Below are positions 54,305 through 64,000 of a stretch of 64,000 nt of DNA, one piece after another (the stretch's first letter is position 1; every line of letters starts with the position of its first letter). The notes below the pieces were generated by a model. The model ran no database searches. It saw only the letters and a program-made list of their open reading frames with translations, and was not told where the DNA came from. The translations under genes and the position numbers were made by a program. This DNA is from Sacculina carcini. Its lineage: Eukaryota > Arthropoda > Thecostraca > Sacculinidae. The DNA lies in assembly GCA_916048095.2 (NCBI GenBank), contig OU696571.1:10333449-10397448 (forward strand). Reading direction: 5' to 3'.

Positions 54305-54787
54305 TGTGGTATTGTTGGTCAGAAATTTAACGCTGTGCGAGGGAATGAATGGGGGTGTGAATGCGTTTGCTGAGTTGAGTGAGAGTGTAGGAGAGCGTGT
54401 GCGCTTGCGAGCGTAGACTTGTGTGTGTACCTGTGTGTGTATGTGCGTCACTGTATTCATGCATGCCATTCTACTTCGTGTTTGTATGTTTGTATGCAGC
54501 GTGTACTGGTGTTAGCGGATGGTATAGAATGACGGCAGTGATGTTGAAGTGCTCTTCGTGCGTTGTGCTATGTGCTATGCTATGTGTGGACTGGTCGGTG
54601 TAGTCTTCTGTGTGTTGTTTGTGTGGATATAATTTCTGCCAGCCTAGAGGGAAATTATTGCTCTACTGTGTACGTGTGAGTTTTCATCTTGTTGTTGTTC
54701 AATCATATTTGTTGTCGTCATCAAAAGAATTCATCATTTTACAAGGTAGTTTTGTTTTCGTGGTGTAAACATGAACATCAAACCACA
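54305..54787 (+). repeat. Element C 3' LTR
   Basis: 483 bp, with an extra 8 bp (tgagttga-like) near 54370 compared with the 5' LTR. Preceded by purine-rich gatcaagggggag. Confidence 0.93.
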
Positions 54788-56285
54788 AGAAGTTCAAAAT
54801 ATAATTGCCAATCTGAAAAAGACTTCATCCAGTGACAATATAGATTCGCAGCTACTTCATCTGATATCTCTTGAAATATCATACTATTTGTCACACCTGA
54901 TAAATTTATGCTTTGAAACATCAACATTTCCAGATATTGTCAAAATTGCTACCGTTATACCACTGTACAAGGGTGGGGATTCAACCGTCATAAGTAATTA
55001 TAGACATATCTCCCACCTCTCGAATGTCTCTAAAATCATTGAAAATGCCCTATATAAGTGGATATATTATTTCATTGAGAATCATAACCTTATCTCTAAC
55101 TATCAATTTGGATTTCGCAATAAACATTCGACTGAACACGCTCTTTTGTATTTTGATGAAATTGTTAAAGACGCCCTGGAAAAAGACACACATTGCGTAG
55201 GTATTTATTTGGACATTTCCAAGGCCTTCGATTGCGTGAGCCACAACATTCTGTTAAAAAAGTTGGAAAATTATGGTATTCGTGGACCTCCGTTAAATCT
55301 AATACAAAATTATTTACACAATCGCAAACAACTGGTGAAAATCAGCGACTGCTACTCATCTGTCGGCAATATTACATGTGGAGTTCCGCAAGGTTCAATT
55401 TTGGAGCCCTTACTTTTCATTATTTTCATAAATGATCTAATAACATATTCAAGTGAGTCCACTACATGCTTTGCTGACTACACTAATGTATTTGTTGTAG
55501 ACGAAAATATCATAAGCTTGCAAAACAGAATAAACAACTGCATGAATAATCTTTCTAACTGGTTCAAAAACAATAAACTGAGTCTGAATATGAAGAAATA
55601 AGTTTTTCAATTTTACTCCAAAAAAAGTGTTGATTGTCCCGTAAATGTCACACTTAATTATGTATCCTTGCCCTGTAAGCAAACTGTCAAATTTCTTGGA
55701 ATACTTGTTGACTCTGACTTTTCGTATAAGTCACAAATCTCAAGCGTCTGCAGCAAAGTTGCACAAGTAAATGTGGTGATTAGTCGAGCACAAATGTTCC
55801 TCAATCCAAAACTACTTCGTCTACTCTACAATTCGCTCATATTGCCGCATCTAAATTATTGCAGTTTCGTTTGGGGTATCAATCACAAAAGTTGTTTACT
55901 GCGCATCTTGAAGCTACAAAAATGGTCTCTGAGAATTATTCTTGGACTTCGCAAATACGACAGTGTGACCCGTAAATTCAAACAACATCAATTTCTAACA
56001 TTTGAACAAATTGTCAGCTACAAAATATTGCTATTCGGATTTCATCATATGAAAAAATATCTGCCTGTAACCTTACAACGCCTTGCTGTCATTAATCGTG
56101 AAAATGTAAATAATACAAGACATCACAATATTTTAGAATTGCCCTTTTCTTTCAAATCATTCCGACTAAGGTCATTGAAATGTTGCCTACCCAGAACGTG
56201 GAAAAAATATTGCAATCCTGTCACGGACGTGTCATTAACTACCTTCAAGTGCCGAATAAAGCAATTGCTGATTGATGAGGTATAG
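54788..56285 (+). pseudogene. LINE G reverse transcriptase
   Basis: Resumes after element C with VQNIIANLKKTSSSDNID. RT motifs: VIPLYKGGDSTVISNYR, YQFGFRNKHSTEHALL, LDISKAFDCVSHNIL, CGVPQGSILEPLLF. The catalytic box reads CFADYTNVF, so the second Asp of xADD is Tyr. A nonsense TAA at 55599-55601 is followed in the same frame by KFLGILVDSDFSYKSQI (thumb) and LPHLNYCSFVWG. It ends at a stop at 56283. Inactive. Confidence 0.88.
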
Positions 56286-56300
56286 TCCTATTTGATATAT

Positions 56301-56583
56301 CTTTCAACATAGTGTGAACATGTGTGCTGTGTATGATTTGTACATATTAATGTTGTTGTACTTTTGTGTTAAACTTGCAATGGCAAGTTTAATTGTTTGC
56401 GTTTTTTATGTTATATTATCTTTTTATGGCAAGCGAACAAACCTTTGCGGCTTATGCTGTTTTTATTTTAATTTGTTTTTTATGTGTATGTGTGCCAAAT
56501 ATAAGTGGAAAGAGTGAAAAGATATGTGAAAAAATTAGAAGTATTATAAAAATTAGGCTATTTATTCAATGTCAGTTTATAAA
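56301..56583. other. LINE G 3' untranslated region
   Basis: AT-rich DNA after the RT stop; no poly(A) or repeat tail seen before transposon H begins at 56587. Confidence 0.5.
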
Positions 56584-56586
56584 TTA

Positions 56587-57100
56587 GTCCGGCAGCCAAA
56601 GTGATGATTTTTGTTTAACCTTGCAGTAGAGGTCCCATGAAGGGTTTCGATGGATTCGGTACCCCCAGACATTTTAGAATCCAAAATCAGACGGTGCCAA
56701 GCTGGCACTTTTGGGCGTTTTCTGAAAATCGTTGATTTTTATGGTAACCGGTACTCCCCCCCCCCTTTTTCGCGATATGCGAAAAACGAAAATATTCATA
56801 TATTCACCAATATAGCTGATATAAATACAATTGTGGTATCAAATTGTATGTTTTCGGACATTAGGAATCCAATGGACACATTATTATTATGATCTGGAAT
56901 AGTCTTCATGGCCAAACATCATCATTCTACCCCAAACCACCAAATAAAAACATTATTTTTTCTGAATCACACATTTGATCTGATTTACGATGCATTTAAC
57001 TGAAAATCAGTACAATAGGGATATTAGACATTATATGAACATCAGAAACGTTGGTGACAAACACCATAGAGACTGTATAAAGGATCTAAAAAATAATAAA
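56587..57100 (+). repeat. Element H left inverted repeat, outer part
   Basis: Pairs with 61613-62123. Shared phrases include accttgcagtagaggtccca, tggcac around the gccaagctggca core, and the gatatattcaccaatata-like part. It is cut at 57100 by element J. Confidence 0.88.
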
Positions 57101-57225
57101 CTGTAGTGTGATTGTGTGCAGTGAGAGAATGTGTGTGAGAGATTGTGTCTATGTTGACTGATATTGTATGTGCGTGAACGTGCTAGTGTGTCTATGTGTG
57201 ATCGTGTACAGTTGAATTGCGTATT

Positions 57226-57727
57226 GCGTGCGATAGTGTGTGAGCGAGTGTGTATAGCTGTGTCGCTGTGTGTGTGTGTGTTTGTTTGTCAAGTGTGGAT
57301 GCCCCGCGGCGGCGAGCGAGTGACCGGCTCGCCGCTGATTGGTTGTGGTAGTGCGCGTTAGGTCTATGCGCGTGTGTGTGTGTGCTCCCGTGTGTCACGG
57401 TGTGAGCTTGAAGTCGTGTTTGTGGTGCGGTTGTGGCGTGACGTCTTGTAGGCGCGCGTGGGGCAGTGATGCCCAAGCGTGCGATAGTGTGTGAGCGAGT
57501 GTGTATAGCTGTGTCGCTGTGTGTGTGTGTGTTTGTTTGTCAAGTGTGGATGCCCCGCGGCGGCGAGCGAGTGACCGGCTCGCCGCTGATTGGTTGTGGT
57601 AGTGCGCGTTAGGTCTATGCGCGTGTGTGTGTGTGCTCCCGTGTGTCACGGTGTGAGCTTGAAGTCGTGTTTGTGGTGCGGTTGTGGCGTGACGTCTTGT
57701 AGGCGCGCGTGGGGCAGTGATGCCCAA
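57226..57727 (+). repeat. Tandem duplication inside the J 5' LTR
   Basis: Two near-identical copies of about 250 bp, starting gcgtgcgatagtg at 57226 and 57477. The 3' LTR has a single copy, so duplication most likely followed insertion. Confidence 0.92.
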
Positions 57728-57772
57728 GCGCGCCTGTCTGAAAATATTTTAGATTTTTGAATTTCTGTTACA

Positions 57773-57784
57773 AGCTATTTCGGC
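57773..57784 (+). promoter_or_regulatory. Element J primer binding site, tRNA-Phe 5'-end type
   Basis: agctatttcggc directly after the LTR end gttaca, as in A and C. Confidence 0.7.
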
Positions 57785-58453
57785 CTTTTTGTTTGGAAGT
57801 GGTTCTTGTCTGCGACCAGGCTTCAGCAGCGGAGTGATCTTCAGTATTAGCAGCGACCTGGAAGATGTGGTGGAGGTGCTCGGCGGCGTGTCAGGTTGGT
57901 GTGCAGGGGGACGGCAGGAGAGCATGGTGCCGGCAGGAGGCAGCGGGGTAGCTGCAGCCGAGGGTTGTTCGTCATCCCCCTGCACTGGTGTTGGACCCGT
58001 CGCCAGGCAGCTAGAAGATCGCCGGTGGAAGCTGCTAGTGCTGGATGGCAGGCGAAAGAAAGGAGCTGCTGAAGCCGGAGGAGAATACGAAGGAGTTGAG
58101 ACGACGGCGTGGCCTGCGTGAGCGGTGGCGTCACGGCTGTCGCGGCAGGGTGCTGAAGAGCACCAGTGTCGACGGGAGCATGGTGGATGATGGGGTCGTG
58201 GTGTTGTGCCCTGTCGCGGCAGCCGGTGATGAAGAAGACGGCAGGCTGCGGCGGAGCACTGAAGAGCACGGGCGGAGGCGGGAGCGTGGTGGATGCTGGG
58301 GCCTGCCGTGTTGTGCTTCGCCGCAGCCACGGTGTGTGCGTCTGGTGGAGGCCGTCGTCGGGCTAGGTTTTTTCATTGGTTCATTTTTGCTGGTTTGCGT
58401 TTTTTTAATTGCATGTTCTCTAGTTTGTTTGTTTCTGTAAAAACAGGTGGAGG
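57785..58453 (+). other. Element J internal region, non-coding
   Basis: GC-rich. A 110-codon open frame (57789-58121) lacks an ATG start and known motifs. Phrases such as tgaagagcac recur at 58154 and 58259, so it is partly internally repetitive. No known retroelement gene. Confidence 0.6.
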
Positions 58454-58882
58454 TGTAGTGTGATTGTGTGCAGTGAGAGAATGTGTGTGAGAGATTGTGT
58501 CTATGTTGACTGATATTGTGTGTGCGTGAACGTGCTAGTGTGTCTATGTGTGATCGTGTACAGTTGAATTGCGTATTGCGTGCGATAGTGTGTGAGCGAG
58601 TGTGTATAGCTGTGTCGCTGTGTGTGTGTGTGTGTTTGTTTGTCAAGTGTGGATGCCCCGCGGCGGCGAGCGAGTGACCGGCTCGCCGCTGATTGGTTGT
58701 GGTAGTGCGCGTTAGGTCTATGCGCGTGTGTGTGTGTGTGCTCCCGTGTGTCACGGTGTGAGCTTGAAGTCGTGTTTGTGGTGCGGTTGTGGCGTGACGT
58801 CTTGTAGGCGCGCGTGGGGCAGTGATACCCAAGCGCGCCTGTCTGAAAATATTTTAGATTTTTGAATTTCTGTTACATAAAC

Positions 58883-59011
58883 AATATCTAAACTCTAAGA
58901 AGCTTTGTTTCCATCATCGTCGTCATCATCATTTTCGACAACTGTTCTAGTGTGCTCATTGCAGCAATCCAATCCACCTTCACAACTGCAAAATATTGTG
59001 CATGGAAGCAG
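58883..59011 (-). pseudogene. Inverted partial copy of the H gene 3' end (CXC tail)
   Basis: Minus strand encodes LPCTIFCSCEGGLDCCNE and an Asp run before a stop, matching the end of the H protein at 61489-61605. It forms the inner part of the left inverted repeat. Confidence 0.85.
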
Positions 59012-59016
59012 GCATC

Positions 59017-61605
59017 TGATGAAAGCAAGACAACAAAACTCTGGGTAGATAACCTGCTCAAACATGTCCTGCTGATGATGTTGTTTTGTCGAGGTGAGAA
59101 GGAAGCAGATTGGGCACTTCATTTGTATGCTGTAGAACAGTGCTTCTCAAACTATCTGATGTGGCGGACCGGCAGGGTATTTTTTCAATGTGTCAGGGAC
59201 CGGCAAGTGAAGTAATATTCAGTAAATAGTAATAGTAATATTCATATATTAATAATAATAGTAGAATAATAGTAATATTCATATATACAGGAAAAAACCG
59301 AGTCAGATATTCCGGCAGTCTCCCGTGGCATGGAGTTTGACTACTATTTCTTTCTATTCTGGAAAATCTCCACGTACCGGTGGACGATGGCTCGCGTACC
59401 GCCACCGGTACGCGTACCACACTTTGAGTAGCACTGCTGTAGAACACATGATTCCCTACTTTTTTCTGCGCGCCACCCAAATTATGCCCACTATGGGCTA
59501 TATTACCTTCGCTCACTTACAGCAATGCCACCAGACCTCTTGGAGAGATTCATGAAAGGAGAGCATGTCATCCGTCATACCCCAGGTGTATGGAACGGAA
59601 TGTGGACGGACATGATGATCGAGACAACGTTCATGCGGTATGGAAAAGGCCCAATAGTATTATTGGCATCACACTCAAACCGAACACGCTGAAGACCTGG
59701 GCCTCCATACTTGTAGTGTACTAGCCAAAGACGTCTGTGATATGACCTCACATGACCTACATCAGCACCTTCACAAGGAAGAGATGAAAGCTCGGATGGC
59801 ATCAGATGCAGTGGACCGCAAGAAGATCAGAGAGATATTACAAGGTTCTATTGATCCACTTGATCCATCCTCACACTCACATGGTGATCTTGTCCACGTT
59901 GTGAGCGGTAGAATAACAACTGACCCAACAGTGAACGTTCATCAATCAGTATCAATAGGAACGGAGATGATGAAGCAATATGAAAGCACATGGCCTGACG
60001 GTTTCCATGATACGCTTCCCAAGAAAGTGCATACACTAACAATCACCAAGAAGCACATCCAAGTTGGCAAAACGAAGGTACATGACACCAATTTGATATA
60101 TTCACGCATCATTGGTCTGCATGCTTCTGGTCGAGAGATGAACCTAAATGAGGTTCTGATGTATGAACTGTCACCGATTCCTGATTCGATGTTCACCGAC
60201 AATGGCGAGATGAGATTAGCAAAAAATAAATCAGCACTCAAAAACATGCTGAAAGCTGGGATAACTGGACGATCTGCACCCAAAGCGAACATTGTGATCA
60301 TAGGTGGCTCAGCTGTATTGTGGGTGATTCACTGGCCAACACAAGGAACAGTCGAATACTTCATTGACAATGTTGTATCATGTCGTAACAGCCAAGATGA
60401 AAGAGGCTGACGTGTACCTGATATTTGACCGATACGAAACTTACAGCACCAAAGGAGTCACTCGTACTGCAAGAGGGAAGGAGGCAAACAGACACCACCA
60501 GTTGTCGCTGTCAATACAACTGCCTTCTCAGAAAGTGGTGCTGACAGTATCATACAATAAAGTACAGCTCATTGCTCTGATTGTAGACGCACTACAGACA
60601 CAGAAAGACCGCATAGGATTGACAAATCACAAACTAGTTGTCACAGGGCCAGATCCAGTACCAGTAAAAATAAGCCATGGCATGACCATCCATCGAGCAG
60701 ATCTGCGCAACACTCAGGAAAAGGCTGTTGTCATTATAATACACCAGCTATTGTGTATTCTTGACAGCACAAGAGAGGGCAGTGTCAGTGTGATTTTAGA
60801 TGACACTGATGTGTTTGTCTTGTTGGTCCACTTTTATCATGAACGAAACCTCACTTGTAATTTGACGATGGAAGCTACATGCAAAAAAAGGAAGTCCATT
60901 GACATACAGGCAACTGCACATCGCCATAAAGACATCGCTGGCCAGCTGTTAGCTGGCCATGCATTGTCAGACTGCGACACAGTAGCTCAGTTATGGGGCA
61001 TCGGAAAAACCAAAGTTGTGAAAGTTCTTTAGGCAGGTCAACAGTGGTTAGAACTTTGGAATACGACTGCCACACTAGCTGATGTAAGCCAAGAGTTCAC
61101 CACATTCATAGCTGCTTGCTATGGGCATGTAGAAGCGGGGACGATGAACGATGTACGATTCAATATGTGGAAAGTGAAAACAGCAAATGCAAACATTGTT
61201 TCTGCACCAAAGCTCATGTCTCTCCCTCCGACCAATGAATCGTTCCATCAGAATGTTCTGAGCCCACTTGAGCCCACTTGCAGTGCTGTATTTGGAAGCA
61301 TGCTGCGGAACCAAACCCACCAGAGATTGATCCGACCATGCATGGATGGCACCGAGATACCGTCAACAAAACGCTAAAACCCATTATGTTTCCGCCCAAT
61401 ACCTCTGCGGCACCTAAGGCCATTCTCAAACTGATCAAATGCACTTGTGAAAACTGCAAGTCAGCCAGATGCTCTTGCTCTTCTGCAATGCTTCCATGCA
61501 CAATATTTTGCAGTTGTGAAGGTGGATTGGATTGCTGCAATGAGCACACTAGAACAGTTGTCGAAAATGATGATGACGACGATGATGGAAACAAAGCTTT
61601 TTAGA
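59017..61605 (+). pseudogene. Element H protein: nuclease-like and CXC domains, N-terminus missing
   Basis: Pieces in order: TKLWVDNLLKHVLLMMLFCR, EADWALHLYAVE (cut by a MITE at 59138), then after frameshifts ERFMKGEHVIRHTPGVWNG, MIETTFMRYGKG, GITLKPNTLKTWA. The long stretch 59742-60410 has SRIIGLHASGREMNLNEVL and GGSAVLWVIHWPTQGTVEYF. After a shift near 60390: DVYLIFDRYETYSTKGVTR, then ILDDTDVFVLLVHFY, an acidic pattern like the PIN/XPG nuclease fold, and GHALSDCDTVAQLWGIGKTK. A stop at 61030, then CTCENCKSARCSCSS and PCTIFCSCEGGLDCCNE, a CXC/tesmin-like cysteine cluster, and an Asp-rich end. I know this protein family as widespread, uncharacterised and repetitive in cnidarians, echinoderms and other invertebrates. 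Role as transposase is inferred. Confidence 0.78.
59138..59436. mobile_element. hAT-type MITE 2
   Basis: 299 bp with inverted ends cagtgcttctcaaact / actttgagtagcactg and an exact 8-bp duplication ctgtagaa (59130-59137 and 59437-59444). Removing it and one duplication rejoins the H frame at YAVE-HMIPYFF. Confidence 0.95.
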
Positions 61606-62123
61606 CTTTAGATATTGTTTATTATTTTGTAGATCCTTTACACAGTCTCTATGGTGTTTTTCACCAACGTTTTTGATGTTCATATAATGTTTAATATCCA
61701 TATTGTACTGATTTTCAGTTAAATGCATCATAAATCTGATCAAATATATAATTCAGAAAAAAAAATAATGTTTTTATTTGGTGTTTTGGGGTAGAATGAC
61801 GATGTTTGGCTATGAAGACTACTTCAGATCATGACAATAATGTGACTATTGGATTCCTCGTGTCTGAAAACATACAATTTGATACCAAAATTGTATTTAT
61901 ATCAGCTATATTGGTGAAGATATGAATATTTTCGTTTTTTGCATATCGCGAAAAAAGGGGGGGGGGTACCGGGTACCACGAAAATAAACGATTTTCACAA
62001 AACGCCTAAAGGTGCCAGCTTGGCACCCTCTGGTTTTGGATTCTACAATGTCTGGGGGTACCAAATCCATCGAAACCCTCCATGGGACCTCTACTGCAAG
62101 GTTGTCTCACACTTCCACCGGAC
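61489..62123 (-). repeat. Element H right inverted repeat
   Basis: 635 bp, inverted partner of 56587-57100 plus 58883-59011. It includes the last ~39 codons of the H gene, then 61606-62123 noncoding, with a ggggggg run near 61960 matching a C run near 56755-56765 on the left. Confidence 0.9.
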
Positions 62124-62191
62124 TTAATTGATAATGTCTCTGTTCTTGAGTGAAACGCATTGTACTTTTTTGTTGGCCGTTGTCATTGGTC

Positions 62192-62259
62192 TGTGGTGCG
62201 CCACGTGTAACTGTGTCTCGCGCCGCCTGGCGGTACCTGCCAGGTCATGGCGCGCCACA
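62192..62259 (+). mobile_element. Possible deleted remnant of a family S-related LTR
   Basis: 68 bp, tgtggtgcgccacgtg...gcgcgccaca, whose start matches copy 3 (48946-49183, minus strand). ggtc before and ggtg after resemble a 4-bp duplication with one change. Confidence 0.5.
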
Positions 62260-62506
62260 GGTGTATCATTCACAAAATTGTTTATTATGCTAAAGATTTT
62301 GTTTGCATCGCTCTGGATATTTTTTCGTAGCTCGGTTTTTCTCCTGTTTATCATGTTAGGAGATTGAGTGGCCCTTATTGGTGTAACACCTGTGTTGTGT
62401 GCCACTATTTCTCATCTAAATATGATCCTGTTCTTTTATCTTCTCTTGTATTAATATATATTTATTGCGTGTGTGCAATGTGATGATGTGTGTGCGTAGT
62501 TACATG

Positions 62507-63263
62507 CACAGTGGTCCCTCCAAATAGCGGACCTCTAAATATCGGAAACCTCCAAATAGCGGAATACTTCTCGGTCCCGTTCGAAAGCATATCAAATGCA
62601 TGTTAATTTCACCTTCAAATAGCGGAATGTAAGCCTCCGAATAGTGGACTGCTCTATTGGTTCCCACTGATATAGCACACCTCCAAATAGCGGAGGTTCT
62701 TTGTTTCTCAAATAGGGGACATATAGAATATATTGACTCCAGCTTGTCGACTGACAACAGTTGACTGTTGCAAGTTAATAAGTAGAGACGAGTGACTTAT
62801 TAGGGCCGGCTATAGGCATAGGTACAGCACGATTATTAGGCATAGAAGAACTAGGGCGTCGCATAGGACCCCAGATAGCTGAGAATCTCACACAGAAATC
62901 ATAGAGGAATCATAGACCTTGATATAACATTGACAATTCTGATTACTATTGCATTGGAGGCTTGCAATGTGTTTGAAATTGAATAAACGGTGCCCTCCTG
63001 CAAATTGTAACATATAAAAAACCATGGCTTCCAGGGGAGAACGCCGCACAGATGAATAAATTTGTAATACATTTTTTCAGTAGAATCATATGATAAAGAT
63101 TGAAAGTAATAAATAATAAGGGAATATTTTGTGAAAAATGAACGATTTAGAGTAAAAAATGTTGATTAGCATTGCTACGGCGTACACCTCCAAATAGGGG
63201 AAGCTTCCGAATAGCGGAATTGTTTCTCGGTCCCATAGAGCCTGCTATTTGGAGGGCCGACTG
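62507..63263. mobile_element. MITE with CAGT-type ends
   Basis: Ends cagtggtccctccaaatagc (from 62509) and gctatttggagggccgactg are inverted; the phrase ctccaaatagcgga recurs at least five times near the ends. The 10-bp direct repeat tagttacatg flanks it (62497-62506 and 63264-63273). The ends look Tigger/pogo-like, but such elements duplicate only TA. Confidence 0.8.
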
Positions 63264-63621
63264 TAGTTACATGTTATAGCATAAGTTTTTTCTTCAATTT
63301 ATTGCGTTCAACCTCATACAAATGCTTCATAATTAAAAAAGTTTAATGAAAACCAATAATTCTTACACAGTTCAATGCAGATATGAGTACAAACTACATA
63401 CATCAATTCTGGCAAAACTGCACAAAACCATATGCACGAGACGCGATGATGCAACGCGATGACTATGAGAGGAGCGAATATGTGGTTTGAGAGCATAACG
63501 GGAATGGAAATCATACGCGAAACGAACCAAAGAAGAGTGTAAGTAAGACGGAGCATGTTAGGGAGCATTACAGAGATATACAGACATATATTCAATATTA
63601 AATATATTTATATTTATATCT
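63264..63621. other. No recognised feature
   Basis: AT-rich DNA; a 93-codon minus-strand open frame (63595-63314) has no family features. Confidence 0.5.
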
Positions 63622-63732
63622 CACCTCAATATTATATATATTGAGGCGCTAGGCTATTGTTATGGTGCTATCAAGTGGTGAATTTTGATAGACATATATA
63701 ACATATATATATATATATATAATATTGAGGTG
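63622..63732. repeat. Small palindromic AT-rich element
   Basis: Ends cacctcaatatta and aatattgaggtg are inverted, with an inner second copy ttgagg at 63641 and an (AT)n run at 63690-63720. It could be a tiny MITE; no clear duplication. Confidence 0.5.
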
Positions 63733-64000
63733 TATCAGCTAGTAGGTTGTGTCCGTATGTGTGGAATTTGACAAGTGCTAGTGTAATATCGAAAAAATGA
63801 ATGTAAGTGACTAATGTATGCCGGATATGATGAGCGTATGCATTGTAGCCTCCGATAGGGGGGCTTTAGGAGGAGTAATATGGCCGATGAAGGCTTCCTG
63901 GATTAATAATAAAAAATTGGTTTGGTGTACATAAATTTATGCCTGAAGTGCTGATAGCTTTTAAAATGAGGTTAGATCACATGCGTTGCACGAAACTACA

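Larger units (their letters stand above)
50074..54787 (+). mobile_element. Element C: LTR retrotransposon related to A
   Basis: 4.71 kb, LTRs of 475 bp (50074-50548) and 483 bp (54305-54787), which differ by a few substitutions and one 8-bp insertion. Exact 5-bp duplication agaag (50069-50073 and 54788-54792). It carries the same 12-nt primer site as A. Gag and pol are largely open, with a few lesions. Older than A, younger than LINE G which it splits. Confidence 0.95.
46851..56300 (+). mobile_element. Element G: LINE split by three LTR insertions
   Basis: ORF1 (46914-47460), endonuclease (48085-48918), linker pieces (49195-49367, 49680-50073) and RT (54788-56285) are colinear and belong to one non-LTR element. 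Two solo LTRs (48946-49183, 49368-49679) and LTR element C (50074-54787) interrupt it, each with a short target duplication. Removing element C rejoins the codons for PREVQNII exactly. Confidence 0.88.
57101..58877 (+). mobile_element. Element J: non-autonomous LTR element
   Basis: 5' LTR 57101-57772 (672 bp), primer site 57773-57784, internal 681 bp, 3' LTR 58454-58877 (424 bp). Exact 5-bp duplication taaac (57096-57100 and 58878-58882). The 5' LTR is longer because about 250 bp is tandemly duplicated in it. The internal part has no gag or pol. It shares the 12-nt primer site with A and C although its LTRs differ, so those families may supply its proteins. Inserted in the left inverted repeat of H. 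Confidence 0.9.
56587..62123 (+). mobile_element. Element H: DNA transposon with about 640-bp inverted repeats
   Basis: Left inverted repeat 56587-57100 plus 58883-59011; right one 61489-62123. Ends read gtccgg and ccggac, flanked by tta on each side (56584-56586 and 62124-62126), a possible 3-bp duplication. The remaining core encodes a broken protein with a nuclease-like DDTDVFVLL motif and a CXC cluster. The left repeat includes an inverted copy of the gene's 3' end. LTR element J (57101-58877) and a hAT MITE (59138-59436) are nested. The superfamily is not certain; Academ-type elements, described as carrying a Cys-rich finger and an XPG-like nuclease, are one candidate. Confidence 0.78.

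Noticed and set aside
57192..58832. Three related minus-strand proteins (ITAPRAPTRRHATTAPQ...)
   Set aside because: They are antisense translations of the repeated LTR of element J.

Overview
The window is nuclear DNA of an invertebrate animal. The only host gene part I recognise is one exon of a THIK-type (KCNK12/13-like) two-pore potassium channel on the minus strand at 14.9-15.8 kb, bounded by a good splice acceptor and a good splice donor. Almost everything else is transposable elements: several LTR retrotransposon lineages, LINEs, a tRNA-derived SINE, hAT pieces, MITEs, and one large terminal-inverted-repeat transposon. (AT)n and (GT)n microsatellites are common. The sequence does not identify the species.

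Layout: 1-0.74 kb, dispersed AT-rich repeat with a GC-rich core. 0.74-5.87 kb, an apparently intact and young LTR retrotransposon (element A) with identical 324-bp LTRs. 6.2-8.2 kb, decayed minus-strand relative (B). 8.4-9.5 kb, 3' end of a LINE. 9.8-10.1 kb, SINE. 10.4-14.4 kb, nearly complete LINE (L), minus strand. 14.9-15.8 kb, channel exon. 16.1-23.5 kb, a solo LTR, then a hAT transposase remnant and a gypsy element (E) enclosed by an inverted pair of palindrome-rich repeats. 25.0-26.2 kb, a 1.19-kb MITE. 26.3-31.6 kb, noncoding repeat arrays. 31.7-36.0 kb, a LINE (F) with a canonical 2A peptide motif and a single nonsense codon. 36.4-40.3 kb, degenerate gypsy element (G2) carrying a SINE and a hAT MITE. 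40.8-41.75 kb, a miniature LTR element (TRIM). 42-45.6 kb, degenerate relative of element C. 46.9-56.3 kb, a LINE (G) split by two solo LTRs and by LTR element C. 56.6-62.1 kb, terminal-inverted-repeat transposon H, itself carrying LTR element J and a hAT MITE. 62.5-63.7 kb, two further MITE-like elements.

Most interesting points: (1) elements A, C and J, whose LTRs differ, share the same 12 nt directly after the LTR (agctatttcggc). It is the reverse complement of the first 12 nt of metazoan tRNA-Phe, so priming may use a tRNA 5' fragment rather than the usual 3' CCA end. Non-autonomous J could be using the machinery of A or C. (2) H encodes a decayed protein with a DDTDVFVLL nuclease-like motif and a C-terminal CXC cysteine cluster. 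One of its long inverted repeats contains a copy of the 3' end of its own gene. (3) Target-site duplications are readable at many sites and let the nesting order be reconstructed.
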